Assembly (NCBI GenBank): GCA_944324635.1 | Contig: CALUXC010000004.1 | Location: 1-64,000 of the forward strand | Length of the DNA: 64,000 nt | Direction of reading: 5' to 3' | Origin: Candidatus Avelusimicrobium intestinipullorum | GTDB taxonomy: Bacteria > Elusimicrobiota > Elusimicrobia > Elusimicrobiales > Elusimicrobiaceae | Shown: positions 56,330-64,000 of the stretch, piece by piece | How positions within the stretch are numbered: position 1 is the first letter of the stretch | Layout of the letters: each line of letters opens with the position of its first letter | Notes under the pieces: model-generated | Databases searched by the model: none | What the model was told of the DNA's origin: nothing | Seen by the model: only the letters and a program-made list of their open reading frames with translations | Program-made: the position numbers and the translations under genes

Positions 56330-57850
56330 TTAATAGAATTTTGTCGCACCCCAATCCGTTTCGGGAAAGAAATCTCCCGCGTTGGGATCCACCGGCTGCC
56401 CGTTCACCTGTACGTTAAACGTACCGCTTACTAATTTGGACACTCCTTCTTCGGAGCAACCCTTGTCACGGCAGTCTCCTTCGTCATAATCGGCTGCGGC
56501 TTTGATTTCGCCCAAACAAGCCTGCTGTTCTTCGGGCGTAGTCAACGCGGCGCATTTTTCTTTTTCGGCGGCGCAATAAGCGGCATACTGATCATAACGA
56601 CCCTGCAAATTGTTGGTGGTACAAGTTCCTTCGCGGCCGGCTTTGATGGCCACCCCGCAAAAAGTACCTAAATCGTCATACGCCCGTTTTACCTGCTCGC
56701 ACTGATTGCGAAGAACGGCCAAGCGGTTGGAAAAATCACCGTTTACATCGTCACAAGTTTTAGGAAAAGAGCTAGCCAGCACATTGATACCGTCCTTTGC
56801 GGCTTGCAATTGGTTGGTCAGCGTTTCCCCGGAAGTACTTTGGGCGCGTTCACACTCTTTTTCGTTTTCCAAGCGAATTTTAATGTTATCCACGTCGGAA
56901 ACGACATCGTCCGGACTAATACCGATACCCGAAAAACCGGAAGAATCAAACACTTTTTTAGGCATTTCCGCCCCGTCAAAACCGGCCGTAGCCAAGGTTT
57001 TCTTCAGCACCACATTGGGCGTACGGCGGGCACTCATACCCGTCAGCCAGGCATAATACATATCCCGCTGGGCCTTGTGATTGCCAATATCCGTAATCGG
57101 GTTTAACTGGGAAAGCATGCCCCCCGTCTGCAGGCTTTTGGCAATGTTCTGCAGGCCGGAATCGGAACGGGTAGCCTTATCCACCAAGCTGCCCAGCCAG
57201 TCCATATCTCCCGAGCCGGAAATATGCGGATTGGCGATTTTTTTAAGGGAATTGGTAGAATCAAAACCGTCTTTCGGATCACGCGCTAAAGTAGAAGCGT
57301 CTTCCCCAAAATACACTTCCCCACGCTTAGCTTCATTGGCCTGGGTTTTGGCCGCATTTCCGGTAATACGCGCGGCGGAAGGATCGGTGTTTTCCCCCAA
57401 AGTGTGGTAGGAACCCGATATTAAATCGCCCTTTTTCCCTTGTTTATAAAGAGAGGCGTTCACCGCCCGCAAATTAATGAGGCTGGAATCTTTTTCCGCG
57501 GTCATGCGTTTATGAGCCGAAGCAAAACCTCCGTCGTTTCCAAAAACGCTCTTTTCGTTGGGATCCGGCAATTCACCGCGTACAATTTTGGAATGTTCAT
57601 TCCACGTAAGCAAGGCTTTCAAAAAAGAGATATCTTCCGTTTCGTCCGGCGTATACCCCATCGCCCAGGCAATATTACGCAAAAACGGGATTTTTCCAAC
57701 AGGCACAACCCCCGTTAACAGCAACAGAAAAAAGAACAAAACAAACACCGCCCACGCTTTTTTAGAGTGGGCCAAACGTTTCAATTCCTCCCATAAAAGG
57801 ACCAGCGGTTTTTGTTCTTCCTGCTGGGGTTGTTCGTTTTGTTCTTTCAT
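56330..57850 (-). CDS. Membrane-anchored envelope protein (unknown)
   Basis: The 506-residue product has a Gln/Glu-rich start, a TM helix at about 33-52 (AWAVFVLFFFLLLLTGVVPVG), then an exported domain. The middle is Ser/Lys/Gly-rich; the last 160 residues hold about ten Cys (KECERAQ, KTCDDV, RNQCEQV, GTFCGV, AAYCAAEKEKCAAL, GDCRDKGCSEEG), a likely disulfide-rich domain. The N-terminal arrangement matches the other large proteins of the cluster. No family is recognised. 57 bp after the upstream gene. Role inferred only from co-occurrence with pseudopilin and paralogous membrane proteins. Confidence 0.8.
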   Translation of the reverse strand: MKEQNEQPQQEEQKPLVLLWEELKRLAHSKKAWAVFVLFFFLLLLTGVVPVGKIPFLRNIAWAMGYTPDETEDISFLKALLTWNEHSKIVRGELPDPNEKSVFGNDGGFASAHKRMTAEKDSSLINLRAVNASLYKQGKKGDLISGSYHTLGENTDPSAARITGNAAKTQANEAKRGEVYFGEDASTLARDPKDGFDSTNSLKKIANPHISGSGDMDWLGSLVDKATRSDSGLQNIAKSLQTGGMLSQLNPITDIGNHKAQRDMYYAWLTGMSARRTPNVVLKKTLATAGFDGAEMPKKVFDSSGFSGIGISPDDVVSDVDNIKIRLENEKECERAQSTSGETLTNQLQAAKDGINVLASSFPKTCDDVNGDFSNRLAVLRNQCEQVKRAYDDLGTFCGVAIKAGREGTCTTNNLQGRYDQYAAYCAAEKEKCAALTTPEEQQACLGEIKAAADYDEGDCRDKGCSEEGVSKLVSGTFNVQVNGQPVDPNAGDFFPETDWGATKFY

Positions 57851-57907
57851 CTTTTTTACCCAAACGCGCGGGAGGAGCGCATCAAGCGTTCCTCCCGCAA
57901 CGTTAAA

Positions 57908-59431
57908 TTATTTTTTGGACTGCGAGGCCGACGCGTCGCTTTCCATACCTTTTTGCAACAAGGTGGAACCACCCTGCGTAAGCGTCATCATGCCCAAGCC
58001 TTTAACAGAGCCCATAGCCTTTTTCATAAAAGCGCCTTGGGCCACTTTATCGCCAGCCACACCCACTTTCATGGCAGACTTACCAGCCCACGCCAAGGCA
58101 GTAATAGCGCCCAACGATAAGAGGTAAGACATGACAGGCATAAAGTTGCCATTGTAATGGGATTGATAGTGGATACCAAAGCCCAAAACCGTCGCCGCAT
58201 AAGCCATGGCTACGCCAAGCACCACCCAACCCCAGGCAACCATAGCCGCACCGGCGGCTGCCGTCACAGGAACTTTTGCCAACATCTTACCTTTGGAAAT
58301 CAAGTGATAACCCGCCGTAATAGCAGCTATCGTAACCGCTACCAACGCAATCATCATCCACATCAAGCGGCTGCGTGCTTTATCCTGCTCTTCGGCAAAA
58401 TCATCTTCCTCTTGTTGCCAGTTACCTATGGCATTTAATTTTTGATTGGCCGCATTTTCAAAATCAGCCGAACCGGTGGTTCCCACGTCCACGCCGCCTT
58501 CCACACTCATACCGCCCGAATTGCGGGAGCTGGCCAAGAAAGCACGGGATCCTTCGTTTGCCGCGCGGTTGCGGTTCGCGGCCGCATCGGCAGAACGTTT
58601 GGAAATATCTTTTAAGTCGTTCTTTTCTCTAAACGAACGAGTAGCACGGGAATTGGTGGAATTTCTGCCTCCCGCCATAAAACCGGAACCGGAGCGGCTT
58701 AATCCCATAGCCGAAACGGCATTGCTGCCGCTGGGCATGGCCCCGGAAAGCTTATAGCCTTCCCCGGAAGAAGACCCGCCGGAAAAAGTTCCGCTTGCAC
58801 CGGAGGCACGCGTGACAGACGCACCGGAGGACGACCCTCCAATCGCACCGGCCGCTGCATTAAAAGCATTGCCGGACGCCCGCGCCATAGAAGCAGGAGC
58901 CAAAGACGCCCGCTGCGCCGGAGCTGCGCCAGAGGCATTTCCTCCGGCCGCCGCCGATACAGCCCCCGTATTTACGCCAGGCACATTAGCGGCAGGGGTA
59001 GACGCCGAGCCAAGAGGTCCATTCAAAACGGCTTTATTGGCCCCCATACCCAAGCCGTCCGTAGCGGAGGTTTCCGCCGCCGATCCGAACGAAACATTTT
59101 GAATGTTGGCCACATTATCCAGCCCAAAGTTATTGGCCGAACCGGAATTACCCTCCAGTGCGGCACGTTCTTCGGGGGTGGCCACTTGGTTCAAAGAGTC
59201 TTTAATATTAATAGAAGTCAAAAGGCCGTCTTTACGCTGTAATCCAGCATAGGAAGAAGAATTGGTAATACCAGACAGCGAGCGAATAGGCGGCTGTTTG
59301 CTGGCGAAAGTACTGTCCGTTTGGTAGGCGCCATAAATCAGCATCATGCTTGCCCCGCCAATTGCCGCCAGCTGGGGAATACCCATTACGAGTTTACCTG
59401 ATATATCCTTTAATTTCTTAAACAAGTTCAT
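57908..59431 (-). CDS. Multi-TM Gly/Ser-rich envelope protein, paralogue of 59736-61277
   Basis: The 507-residue product has an N-terminal TM (about 17-37), a long Gly/Ala/Ser-rich linker (80-260) and a central motif SKRSADAAANRNRAANEGSRAFLASSRNSGGMSVEGGVDV. Then come a charged helix and three or four TM helices (about 350-470; MWMMIALVAVTIAAITAGY, AGAAMVAWGWVVLGVAMAYAATVLGF, MSYLLSLGAITALAWAG) and a C-terminal tail. Shares GLGMGANRA-like and NRAANEGSRAFLAS-type segments with the 59736 product. No known family. 57 bp upstream of the next gene; 14 bp after the small coiled-coil gene. Confidence 0.8.
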   Translation of the reverse strand: MNLFKKLKDISGKLVMGIPQLAAIGGASMMLIYGAYQTDSTFASKQPPIRSLSGITNSSSYAGLQRKDGLLTSINIKDSLNQVATPEERAALEGNSGSANNFGLDNVANIQNVSFGSAAETSATDGLGMGANKAVLNGPLGSASTPAANVPGVNTGAVSAAAGGNASGAAPAQRASLAPASMARASGNAFNAAAGAIGGSSSGASVTRASGASGTFSGGSSSGEGYKLSGAMPSGSNAVSAMGLSRSGSGFMAGGRNSTNSRATRSFREKNDLKDISKRSADAAANRNRAANEGSRAFLASSRNSGGMSVEGGVDVGTTGSADFENAANQKLNAIGNWQQEEDDFAEEQDKARSRLMWMMIALVAVTIAAITAGYHLISKGKMLAKVPVTAAAGAAMVAWGWVVLGVAMAYAATVLGFGIHYQSHYNGNFMPVMSYLLSLGAITALAWAGKSAMKVGVAGDKVAQGAFMKKAMGSVKGLGMMTLTQGGSTLLQKGMESDASASQSKK

Positions 59432-59445
59432 AAGTTTTCTCCCTG

Positions 59446-59727
59446 CTACTTAAATGCGTCCACCGCGTTCTGCACGCCGGACTGCACGGCCTGCCGTTCC
59501 ATGGCGGCACGGCGGTAACTTGCTTCTCTGCGCAAACGTTCTTCCTCTTGTTGTTTCCGTTGGCGCAGCTGCAGGATTTCCTGCTCGGTTGCCTGCATGC
59601 GCGAGTGAAAATAGAAAATTCCAGCCACCCACACCGCAAACACCAGTGCCACCACCAAACGGGATAAAATCACCAATTTGCGCGATACCCGAATCGGAGC
59701 GTTATTATTTGTTTTTTGTTCAGCCAT
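59446..59727 (-). CDS. Small TM/coiled-coil protein of the envelope cluster
   Basis: The 93-residue product has a basic N-terminus (RVSRKLVILSR), one TM (LVVALVFAVWVAGIFYF) and a charged coiled coil rich in Gln/Arg/Glu (ATEQEILQLRQRKQQEEERLRREASYRRAAMERQ). It resembles FtsL/DivIC-type bitopic proteins in form only. It lies 14 bp from 57908-59431 and eight bp from 59736-61277, between the two paralogues, so it is probably a partner of both. Confidence 0.75.
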   Translation of the reverse strand: MAEQKTNNNAPIRVSRKLVILSRLVVALVFAVWVAGIFYFHSRMQATEQEILQLRQRKQQEEERLRREASYRRAAMERQAVQSGVQNAVDAFK

Positions 59728-59735
59728 ATGTGCTC

Positions 59736-61277
59736 CTAATCGTTATTTTTATTATCCAAAAGTTCCACGTCATCAAGCGTAGCGTCTTTCGTACCGGACG
59801 TAGCCCACCACGCAGCACCGGCACCCAACCCGGCAGCGCCGCCGCCCAAGAGTAACTGAGCCCAAGTGGCCCACTTAACGGCAAAACCAACACCCGGTAT
59901 GAAAGCGGCTCCAATCCCGGCGGTCAAAATACCGGCAATCGTCATACCCCACGTGGACAAAGACGACCCGCCATAGGTGTTGGCATATTTTGCACTAATA
60001 GACAACAACGTAATGACCGGGGCCAACGCAACAGCCGCAATGGCAGCGGCCAAAGCATAACCCACCCCGAAAAACCAACCGGAAGAAGCAATGGCTATCG
60101 GGATAGACACCATAGCCGCTAAGGCCACGGGAATGGCAATCCACATCCAGGTGCGGATATTATCTCTGGCGCGTTTGCGCTGGAGTGCTTCTTCGTCCAG
60201 GTTACCCGTAGCATAGGACTGAATCCCACGCAATTGGGACTCGGTAGCCGCTTCAAAATCTTTAGATCCCTGTCCCTGCCCGGTGGTTACGTTATCACCC
60301 ACCACCGTCATACCGCCAGAAATCTTGGTACTAGCCAAAAACGCGCGGGACCCTTCGTTGGCGGCACGGTTTTTGTTTTTAGCCGCGTCCACCGAGCGTT
60401 TGCGAATAAATTCCAAATCTTTCCCTTCGCGGGAAGTGCGGGCATTTCCTAAAGAGGTATCCCGTCCGTCAGCTAACAATTCGTTTTGCCCAAAATTGGA
60501 ACGCGCCCGCAAGCGAGCACCTTCCTGAATGGAGGAAATTTGATTGCGGAAATTTTTCGCCACCTGATCCGGGCTTTGCACAGCGCCCGCCCCAGCAGCC
60601 CCTTTAGCGCCTTTGCCGCTATCCTGCACCACAAAGGAGGAGTTAAAAGCGTTTCCGCCACCGCCGCTTAAACCTCTCGTAGCGGCAGAAGAACCCCAAT
60701 CGCGGTTGGCACTGGCTAAGACGCCCGCACCGCCTTGCTGAGGCTGGCCGTTTGCCGCCGCCGCAGCTTGCTGTTGGGCCTGAGCCTGGGCTCTGCTAAT
60801 CGCGTCCGTTACGCCGGATAAAGATTGCTGGGCCAAGGCCATCGGATTATTTTTCAATTCTTCCTCATTAGCACGGTTTGCCCCCATGCCCAAGCCTTCC
60901 GTTCCGCCCATTTGATACGCCTGCGGATTGGAAGGAGCGGGCTCGGACAGAACGACAGAATCGTCGTATTCTTCCGCCCGTTTTTGGGCCAAAGTCATCT
61001 TTTCCGTCATTTCAATGGCTTTGGACGGAGTCGCCATAAAGGCGGACTGCACTTCCCCATTGGCCCCATAAGAACCGCCGGAAGCACCGGCCACATACAC
61101 CACTTCGCCGGGATTATATTGGCCGCCCAGGTTAAAAGAAGTGTTATCTGTGGGCGCGTCCAAATACTGAAAAGCGGCAACACCCGCTACGCCGACAACG
61201 GCCGACAGCCCCACCGCCTGTGCCGCGGAAAGGGCAATCTTGCCGCTTTGGCTCGTCAGCCACTTAAAGATATTCAT
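59736..61277 (-). CDS. Multi-TM Gly/Ala/Gln-rich envelope protein, paralogue of 57908-59431
   Basis: The 513-residue product has an N-terminal TM (about 15-35, LSAAQAVGLSAVVGVAGVAAFQYL), a Gln/Ala/Gly-rich linker, and then FIRKRSVDAAKNKNRAANEGSRAFLASTKISGGMTVVGDNV. That segment matches the 57908 product almost residue for residue for NRAANEGSRAFLAS and GGM-x-V. A charged helix and several TM segments (TWMWIAIPVALAAMVSIPIAI, GYALAAAIAAVALAPVITLLS, LLLGGGAAGLGAGAAWW) follow. Function unknown. GGAGG lies before the ATG; 51 bp from the upstream gene. Confidence 0.8.
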   Translation of the reverse strand: MNIFKWLTSQSGKIALSAAQAVGLSAVVGVAGVAAFQYLDAPTDNTSFNLGGQYNPGEVVYVAGASGGSYGANGEVQSAFMATPSKAIEMTEKMTLAQKRAEEYDDSVVLSEPAPSNPQAYQMGGTEGLGMGANRANEEELKNNPMALAQQSLSGVTDAISRAQAQAQQQAAAAANGQPQQGGAGVLASANRDWGSSAATRGLSGGGGNAFNSSFVVQDSGKGAKGAAGAGAVQSPDQVAKNFRNQISSIQEGARLRARSNFGQNELLADGRDTSLGNARTSREGKDLEFIRKRSVDAAKNKNRAANEGSRAFLASTKISGGMTVVGDNVTTGQGQGSKDFEAATESQLRGIQSYATGNLDEEALQRKRARDNIRTWMWIAIPVALAAMVSIPIAIASSGWFFGVGYALAAAIAAVALAPVITLLSISAKYANTYGGSSLSTWGMTIAGILTAGIGAAFIPGVGFAVKWATWAQLLLGGGAAGLGAGAAWWATSGTKDATLDDVELLDNKNND

Positions 61278-61328
61278 AAATTCCTCCTAATTCCTGCAAC
61301 ACGCTATATGCTTTAAATGTATAATTTT

Positions 61329-62993
61329 CTACTTTTTCTTCTTTTTGGCCCCTTCCAAACATGTGCGAGGCGCAGCATGATTTTTACATCCTGCCACAAT
61401 AGATTGGTCATACTTGTCGCTATCGCCATAGTCACTTCCATAAGAAGACCACCAGTTATCCCCGCCAGAAGACTTCTTACCGGAAGAATACTCCGGTACT
61501 TCAATTTTGTTATTGCCGGAACGCTGATGCGCATTAAAGGCGGTACTATAGATTTCTTTGCGCTCTTTGGCATAGGCCGTATCAGACAACGAACCTTTCC
61601 GATTACCGCGCAATTCTTTACTAAAATCTTTACGCATGTCCTGTTCCCAATCTTTCGTATCTTCCTGAAAAGCAGCGTATTTATCTTTGTCAATGGTAAC
61701 GACAGCTTCTTCTTGCACGCCCAAAGCCAACAGTTCCGTATCATCAGTCTGCTGGCTGGAAGTCGTTTGATAGTTGGCTTCAGGTCTGGAGTATTTAGCC
61801 GTCAGGTCCGCATTAGAGCCGGCCAACCCTTTTTTATAGTTTGCATAATCATCAAACAGGGGGCCGGTAGAACCCGCCATATCATCAGCCGTACGGCCGG
61901 TGATTTTCAAATACAATTCTTGATCTTCAGGAGACAAACTGTTCCAATCGCTAGACAAAATACGCTCAGACGTAGTGTTATCAAAATCTCTTCCCGCTTT
62001 ACGGCCGCTAAACGCTCCTTGCAAAGAATCAATACCTTGGTTAAGCAAGTTCCCCATCGCCTGCAGCCCCATATCAATCATGCCGCTCCACAATTGCTCA
62101 CGCAAGCGGTCTTCCATCGTTTCGCGGAAATCATCTTCCAAATCATCTTTGGCGTCCTTTCCGTCCTTTGCGGCATCGGCTACGGCTTTATCCAAATTGC
62201 TTAAATCCGCCGTAGAAACAGGGGCGTTCGTATCCAACCCCAACCCGCCGCTTTTGCTTAAATCCACTCCGCCTTCTGTAAAGGCTTCACTCCCCTGCAC
62301 ATGGCCGCCCATCAAAGCTCTCTTGGCGTTGGCACCTTTGGAGTCTTTCAATCCGGCCGCGGCACGGCTGGCTTGCGCAAATTGCGACAAGGCCCGGCGC
62401 GCATCTTGATTTTTCAGCTGCACGGGCATTTCGCTTCCCTTTTCCTGGCTCTTATACGGCGAAAAGTCCCCACGCGGGGCACCCCAGGAAGTACTCACTC
62501 CGCTGCCGGAAGCACGGTTAATACTGGCACTATTTAATTGGCCCACCTGGGTCGGGGCAGACGTTCCGCCGCCGCCAGAATAGCCCCCGCCGGAATAACC
62601 GCTGCCGGACGAATACGAACCGCCCATATCGGTGGAAGCGTTCTCCGTGGCCGCTTCTTCGGCGGCCTCTTCGGCCGCTTCAGCGTCAGCCTCTTGGCGG
62701 GCTTCTTTTTCTGCGGCGGAATACAGCATGGTAGAATTGTTCCCCTGCATATCGGGGTATTTGGCCGCCAGCAAATATTCTTCCGCTTCGTCATTCAAAA
62801 ACGGCATTTGAGCCAAATCGTATCCGCGGGTATTAAAATTGTCAAACGAAGCCTCGTCCGCATCGCCCATAAAAGAGGCAAGCGTCAGCAAAGCCACAAA
62901 CGCGACGATAACAATCGCCCCCCAAGTATAGGCCTGTTTTTTATCCATTTTGTTAATCTTTTGGAATACATTTCCAGGTTTTAATTTGAACAT
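61329..62993 (-). CDS. Membrane-anchored Gly/Ser-rich envelope protein, first gene of the cluster operon
   Basis: The 554-residue product has an N-terminal TM (about 22-42, TWGAIVIVAFVALLTLASFMG), an acidic Ala/Glu-rich segment, a Ser/Gly/Tyr-rich stretch (GGSYSSGSGYSGGGYSGGGG) and a region with KNQDARRALSQFAQASRAAAG...NAKRALMGGHVQGSEAFTEGGVDLSKSGG. This is distantly like the motif in the two multi-TM proteins. The remainder is charged and helical; a short C-terminal GCKNHAAPRTCLEGA has two Cys. Unknown family. Promoter at 63088-63116. Confidence 0.8.
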   Translation of the reverse strand: MFKLKPGNVFQKINKMDKKQAYTWGAIVIVAFVALLTLASFMGDADEASFDNFNTRGYDLAQMPFLNDEAEEYLLAAKYPDMQGNNSTMLYSAAEKEARQEADAEAAEEAAEEAATENASTDMGGSYSSGSGYSGGGYSGGGGTSAPTQVGQLNSASINRASGSGVSTSWGAPRGDFSPYKSQEKGSEMPVQLKNQDARRALSQFAQASRAAAGLKDSKGANAKRALMGGHVQGSEAFTEGGVDLSKSGGLGLDTNAPVSTADLSNLDKAVADAAKDGKDAKDDLEDDFRETMEDRLREQLWSGMIDMGLQAMGNLLNQGIDSLQGAFSGRKAGRDFDNTTSERILSSDWNSLSPEDQELYLKITGRTADDMAGSTGPLFDDYANYKKGLAGSNADLTAKYSRPEANYQTTSSQQTDDTELLALGVQEEAVVTIDKDKYAAFQEDTKDWEQDMRKDFSKELRGNRKGSLSDTAYAKERKEIYSTAFNAHQRSGNNKIEVPEYSSGKKSSGGDNWWSSYGSDYGDSDKYDQSIVAGCKNHAAPRTCLEGAKKKKK

Positions 62994-63087
62994 AAAAAAC
63001 CCCTTTATATAATAATAAAAACTACTCTTGTTGACCCGTACCCCCCGGTACGCTCAAACACAGAGTTATCCTCGTTCACTACTAGTT

Positions 63088-63116
63088 AGTATAGGTAGAA
63101 AAGACCCCTTTGTCAA
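63088..63116 (-). promoter_or_regulatory. Sigma-70-type promoter of the envelope operon
   Basis: On the minus strand TTGACA (63116-63111), 17-bp spacer, TATACT (63093-63088), about 95 bp before the 61329-62993 start codon. The -35 lies in the loop of the hairpin AGACCCC/GGGGTCT (63102-63134). A palindrome CGTACC-CCCC-GGTACG (about 63045-63060) in the leader may be an operator. Confidence 0.7.
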
Positions 63117-63134
63117 GGTGCTTTGGAGGGGTCT
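63102..63134 (-). terminator. Possible weak terminator after the TadE-like gene
   Basis: AGACCCC / GGGGTCT with a 19-base loop overlaps the TadE stop codon and is followed by four T on the minus strand. The loop also contains the -35 of the next promoter, so it could separate or couple the two units. Confidence 0.45.
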
Positions 63135-63678
63135 ATCTCCCTTCCGGACGCTGATACGGCGCAGGGCGTTCGTTATGCCCCACATACTTGATAATTTCTA
63201 CTTCGCCGCCCGTTTCGCACAAAAAGGCATAGCCTTTTAAGCACTTGGCGTCCCGGTCGCACACTTGGTCCTTGTTGTAATTGCACAAAAAGCGAATCCG
63301 CGGCGGACGGGTGCGTGCCGTCAGCACTACTTTGGTCCAAGTACCGGAGGTCTCAATATCCATTTTGAGTTCGTTTAAGCTCAAAAATTTGCGCATACCG
63401 GGGTTATCAAACCCTAAATAGCTTTCCACCTTGCGCTGGATATCTTTTTTCAAGAAGCGGCGGTCCCACGTATTGGCATAATAGTCCGTTTCGTGGGACT
63501 GAAGCTGAAAGCGGCGTGCCGCATAAAAACCGGCAATTTCCATTTTTTGGCTTAAAATCAGCAACCCGAAAATTTTGATAATAAACAGAATAAAAATAAC
63601 AAAAAGCGGGAACAGCAGCACGACTTCCGTGGTCGCCTGGCCTTTGCGGGAACGAAGAAAAAGATGTTTATTCATCAT
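63133..63678 (-). CDS. TadE-like pseudopilin
   Basis: The 181-residue product begins MMNKHLFLRSRKGQATTEVVLLFPLFVIFILFIIKIFGLLILSQKMEIAGFYAARR. This has the TadE/TadG form: basic leader, G-Q-A/S-T-x-E, hydrophobic helix with F-P and a downstream R-R. The rest is soluble with several Cys near the end (FLCNYNKDQVCDRDAKCLKG, LCETGGEVEIIKYVGHN). Prepilin-type processing before Q-A-T would leave a Glu5. It may be a minor subunit of a Tad-type system. ATG 63678 overlaps the upstream gene's stop (TAATG). Confidence 0.8.
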   Translation of the reverse strand: MMNKHLFLRSRKGQATTEVVLLFPLFVIFILFIIKIFGLLILSQKMEIAGFYAARRFQLQSHETDYYANTWDRRFLKKDIQRKVESYLGFDNPGMRKFLSLNELKMDIETSGTWTKVVLTARTRPPRIRFLCNYNKDQVCDRDAKCLKGYAFLCETGGEVEIIKYVGHNERPAPYQRPEGR

Positions 63679-64000
63679 TACGGGTCCAACGTGACGGTGT
63701 ATTTCGGCAACGGATTGGGCCACACGCAGTTATTACTGTTGCGCGGGCAGGACAATATGGCCGTGTTACGCACGTACGGTTTATATTTTTGTTCCAAATT
63801 GATATTAAAATGGTTGCGCGGCAATTTGAAAGGCTGCTTAAGCACTACGCCGCGGCCCAGCGTGCGCAGTTTATTGCGGGAGCTGGAATCCAAAAAGGCA
63901 AACTGGAACAACTTGGTTTTGATAATTTCCGACATGGGCAAGTCCAAGTTAATGGCGCCGCCGTGTTCCCCGCTTAAACCGGAATCAGACGCATAGAAAC
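63678..64000 (-). CDS. Incomplete gene upstream of the TadE-like gene (C-terminal part)
   Basis: The frame is open from the window's right edge to a stop at 63678, giving about 106 residues: GLSGEHGGAINLDLPMSEIIKTKLFQFAFLDSSSRNKLRTLGRGVVLKQPFKLPRNHFNINLEQKYKPY...ending KYTVTLDP. It has no TM segment in this part. Stop overlaps TadE's start, so it belongs to the same transcript. Its N-terminus lies outside the window and no family is recognised; a TadE/TadG-type partner is possible. Confidence 0.7.
   Translation of the reverse strand, partial: FYASDSGLSGEHGGAINLDLPMSEIIKTKLFQFAFLDSSSRNKLRTLGRGVVLKQPFKLPRNHFNINLEQKYKPYVRNTAILSCPRNSNNCVWPNPLPKYTVTLDP

Overview
The window looks like a chromosomal segment of a Gram-negative, LPS-making bacterium. 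The many class-III-signal pilins beginning MKKGFTLIELL, the RDD and Wzy-type proteins and the overall style suggest a gut-type Elusimicrobiota. This is inference from protein style, not a database match. Coding sense is mixed and most genes sit in short operons closed by strong intrinsic hairpins. Several first genes have a TATAAT/TATCAT box only 6-7 nt before the ATG and no Shine-Dalgarno, so leaderless mRNAs are likely.

Layout: (1) 0.1-1.7 kb, three tandem type IV pilin-like genes (minus). (2) 1.9-8.9 kb, guaC, a SlyD-like FKBP, then an LPS operon kdsA / small membrane protein / kdsD / lptC / lptA / lptB / cysE. (3) 8.9-11.85 kb, a recent tandem duplication of a secreted protein. Two genes share the promoter, signal peptide and about 190 N-terminal residues almost base for base but have different Cys-rich C-terminal tails. 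A third, startless tail lies downstream of the first gene. Each promoter has a poly-T tract (10 versus 12) between -35 and -10. (4) 11.8-15 kb, TPR protein, lone receiver domain, gamma-carbonic-anhydrase-like protein and YbhN-type membrane protein. (5) 15-23.5 kb, uvrA, a probably frameshifted pilin, ybaK, an RDD protein fused to a pilin-like segment, an O-antigen-ligase-like TPR protein, tRNA-Thr and another pilin.

(6) 23.5-46.8 kb is a podovirus-type virion cassette, nearly all on the minus strand: terS, terL, portal, Bbp19-like, scaffold, major capsid, Bbp16-like cement, tail tubular A and B, three internal virion proteins, tail fibre, endolysin, holin candidates and an overlapping spanin pair. 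No integrase, repressor or replication gene is seen, and host-type genes abut both ends. Five tandem secreted ChaN-like proteins sit between terL and portal. Two plus-strand genes, one with two membrane segments and one with a short TM pair, look like inserted cargo. The element may be a decayed or domesticated prophage or a gene-transfer-agent-like particle locus.

(7) 46.9-52.1 kb, MATE transporter, cold-shock protein, ftcD, rsmA and a secreted TPR protein. (8) 52.2-64 kb, an unusual envelope gene cluster (minus): a TadE-like pseudopilin preceded by an incomplete gene, then six proteins anchored by N-terminal membrane segments (one of 1293 residues; two clear paralogues sharing an NRAANEGSRAFLAS motif). 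Their order, spacing and promoters suggest one machine, perhaps Tad/pilus or secretion related, which I do not recognise as a described system.
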